DNA of 64,000 bases from Nostoc sp. FACHB-152 (GTDB lineage Bacteria > Cyanobacteriota > Cyanobacteriia > Cyanobacteriales > Nostocaceae), in NCBI RefSeq assembly GCF_014697475.1, contig NZ_JACJRV010000009.1, forward strand, positions 1 to 64,000, given 5' to 3'. Numbering within the stretch: the stretch's first letter is position 1; each line of letters starts with the position of its first letter. A program made the translations under genes and the position numbers. Positions 63,423 to 64,000 of the stretch are shown here, piece after piece. Below the pieces are notes generated by a model. That model saw nothing but the letters and a program-made list of their open reading frames with translations, had not been told where the DNA came from and searched no databases.

Positions 63423-64000
63423 ATGCTCCGAAAAATCTTAAATTTTTGGTTGCGATACATACATCCACGGATAGCCCCCTTGATTGCCACAATTGGTATT
63501 TTTGGGCTGGCTAGTTGTCTATTAATTCTGTTTGTTTTAGCAGAGCTTTTTGAAGAAGTTTTAGAGCGAGAAGCTTTTGAATTTGATACCCATTTCTTGT
63601 TGTGGTTGCATCAGTTCGCTAACCCCAGCTTAGACAATGTGATGCTGGCTATAACAAACCTGGGCAATCCTAATGTGGTGGTGATTGTTGTAGTTGTGAG
63701 TTTATCTCTACTCCAGTGGCAACGTTTATTTCAGGAAGCCAGAGTATTGGCCATTGCTTGTTTGGGAGCTTTCATTCTCAATACCGGACTGAAGTTACTT
63801 TTTACTAAACCTCGTCCTCAACTTTGGCCTCAATTAATTACTGAAAAATCTTTTAGTTTTCCTAGTGGTCATGCGCTAGGTTCTTTAGTGCTGTATGGAA
63901 TGCTGGCTTATTTGTTAGCAACGCACTATCCCAGATTTTCTCAATTGATTTACAGTGTGGCAGTTATTGCGATCGCTGCTATTGGTTTCAGTCGTCTCTA
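63423..64000 (+). CDS. PAP2-family membrane phosphatase (truncated by window end)
   Basis: Starts at ATG 63423, three bases after the topoisomerase stop region, and runs off the window after 192 residues. Several membrane helices (IAPLIATIGIFGLASCLLILF, VVVIVVVVSLSLL, ARVLAIACLGAFIL) are read, with the PAP2 motifs KLLFTKPRP, FPSGHALG and the start of the third motif (FSRLY at the end). It should dephosphorylate a lipid phosphate such as undecaprenyl pyrophosphate or phosphatidic acid. Tight spacing suggests co-transcription with the topoisomerase gene. Confidence 0.92.
   Translation, partial: MLRKILNFWLRYIHPRIAPLIATIGIFGLASCLLILFVLAELFEEVLEREAFEFDTHFLLWLHQFANPSLDNVMLAITNLGNPNVVVIVVVVSLSLLQWQRLFQEARVLAIACLGAFILNTGLKLLFTKPRPQLWPQLITEKSFSFPSGHALGSLVLYGMLAYLLATHYPRFSQLIYSVAVIAIAAIGFSRL

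Overview
The window looks like a chromosomal segment of a filamentous, probably heterocyst-forming cyanobacterium (Nostocales). Evidence: the HIP1 octamer GCGATCGC is scattered throughout; there are many heptanucleotide and palindromic repeats of the Nostoc type; and the block sigC - furA - peptidoglycan-binding gene - cobN - histidine kinase resembles, as I recall it, the order in Anabaena/Nostoc. No species is claimed.

Region 1 (1-15823) reads as the CRISPR-side part of a type V-K CRISPR-associated transposon (CAST). At its inner boundary stand cas12k (12557-14464), a divergent 57-residue Arc-like repressor gene, a tracrRNA, an 8-repeat CRISPR array, a separate 'delocalised' guide, and a transposon end ending in TGTACA with four TnsB-type sites. 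Next to that end is an intact tRNA-Pro(CGG) gene. The delocalised guide has 17 nt identical to this tRNA gene, next to a GTA PAM, and the transposon end lies 60 bp from that PAM. This is the geometry expected of guide-directed homing. tnsB, tnsC, tniQ and the distal end are not in the window; they should lie upstream of base 1 or have been lost. The cargo seen here is defence-like: a three-gene Trypco1 / trypsin-TIR-AAA / AAA-TM-trypsin module (607-5690) and a four-gene type I restriction-modification operon hsdM-hsdS-DUF1016 nuclease-hsdR (minus strand, 5825-11953).

Region 2 (15832-28700) is ordinary chromosome: tRNA-Pro, lipA, gpsA, sigC, furA convergent with a peptidoglycan-binding protein gene (a layout that permits an antisense furA transcript), cobN, a GAF histidine kinase and a putative nanE.

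Region 3 (28898-42860) holds a Pro/Thr-rich membrane protein, a metallophosphoesterase, sucrose synthase (susA), a GH65 phosphorylase fused to beta-phosphoglucomutase, a ParDE-type toxin-antitoxin pair, a large secreted zinc metalloprotease, an adenosine-specific kinase, a small transaldolase and a PEP-CTERM protein. The susA/GH65 pair suggests disaccharide turnover.

Region 4 (43422-64000) carries a large hybrid histidine kinase, a NUDIX hydrolase, a CHAT-TPR protein, a 42-bp tandem repeat, hisC, a pentapeptide-repeat protein, glcE/glcF-like genes, a type II NADH dehydrogenase, a SemiSWEET-like transporter, a TPR protein, a single-domain response regulator, a GyrA/ParC-type topoisomerase subunit and the start of a PAP2 phosphatase cut by the window end.

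All calls were made by reading the sequence; no database search was run. Comparisons with ShCAST, Anabaena and named families are from memory.
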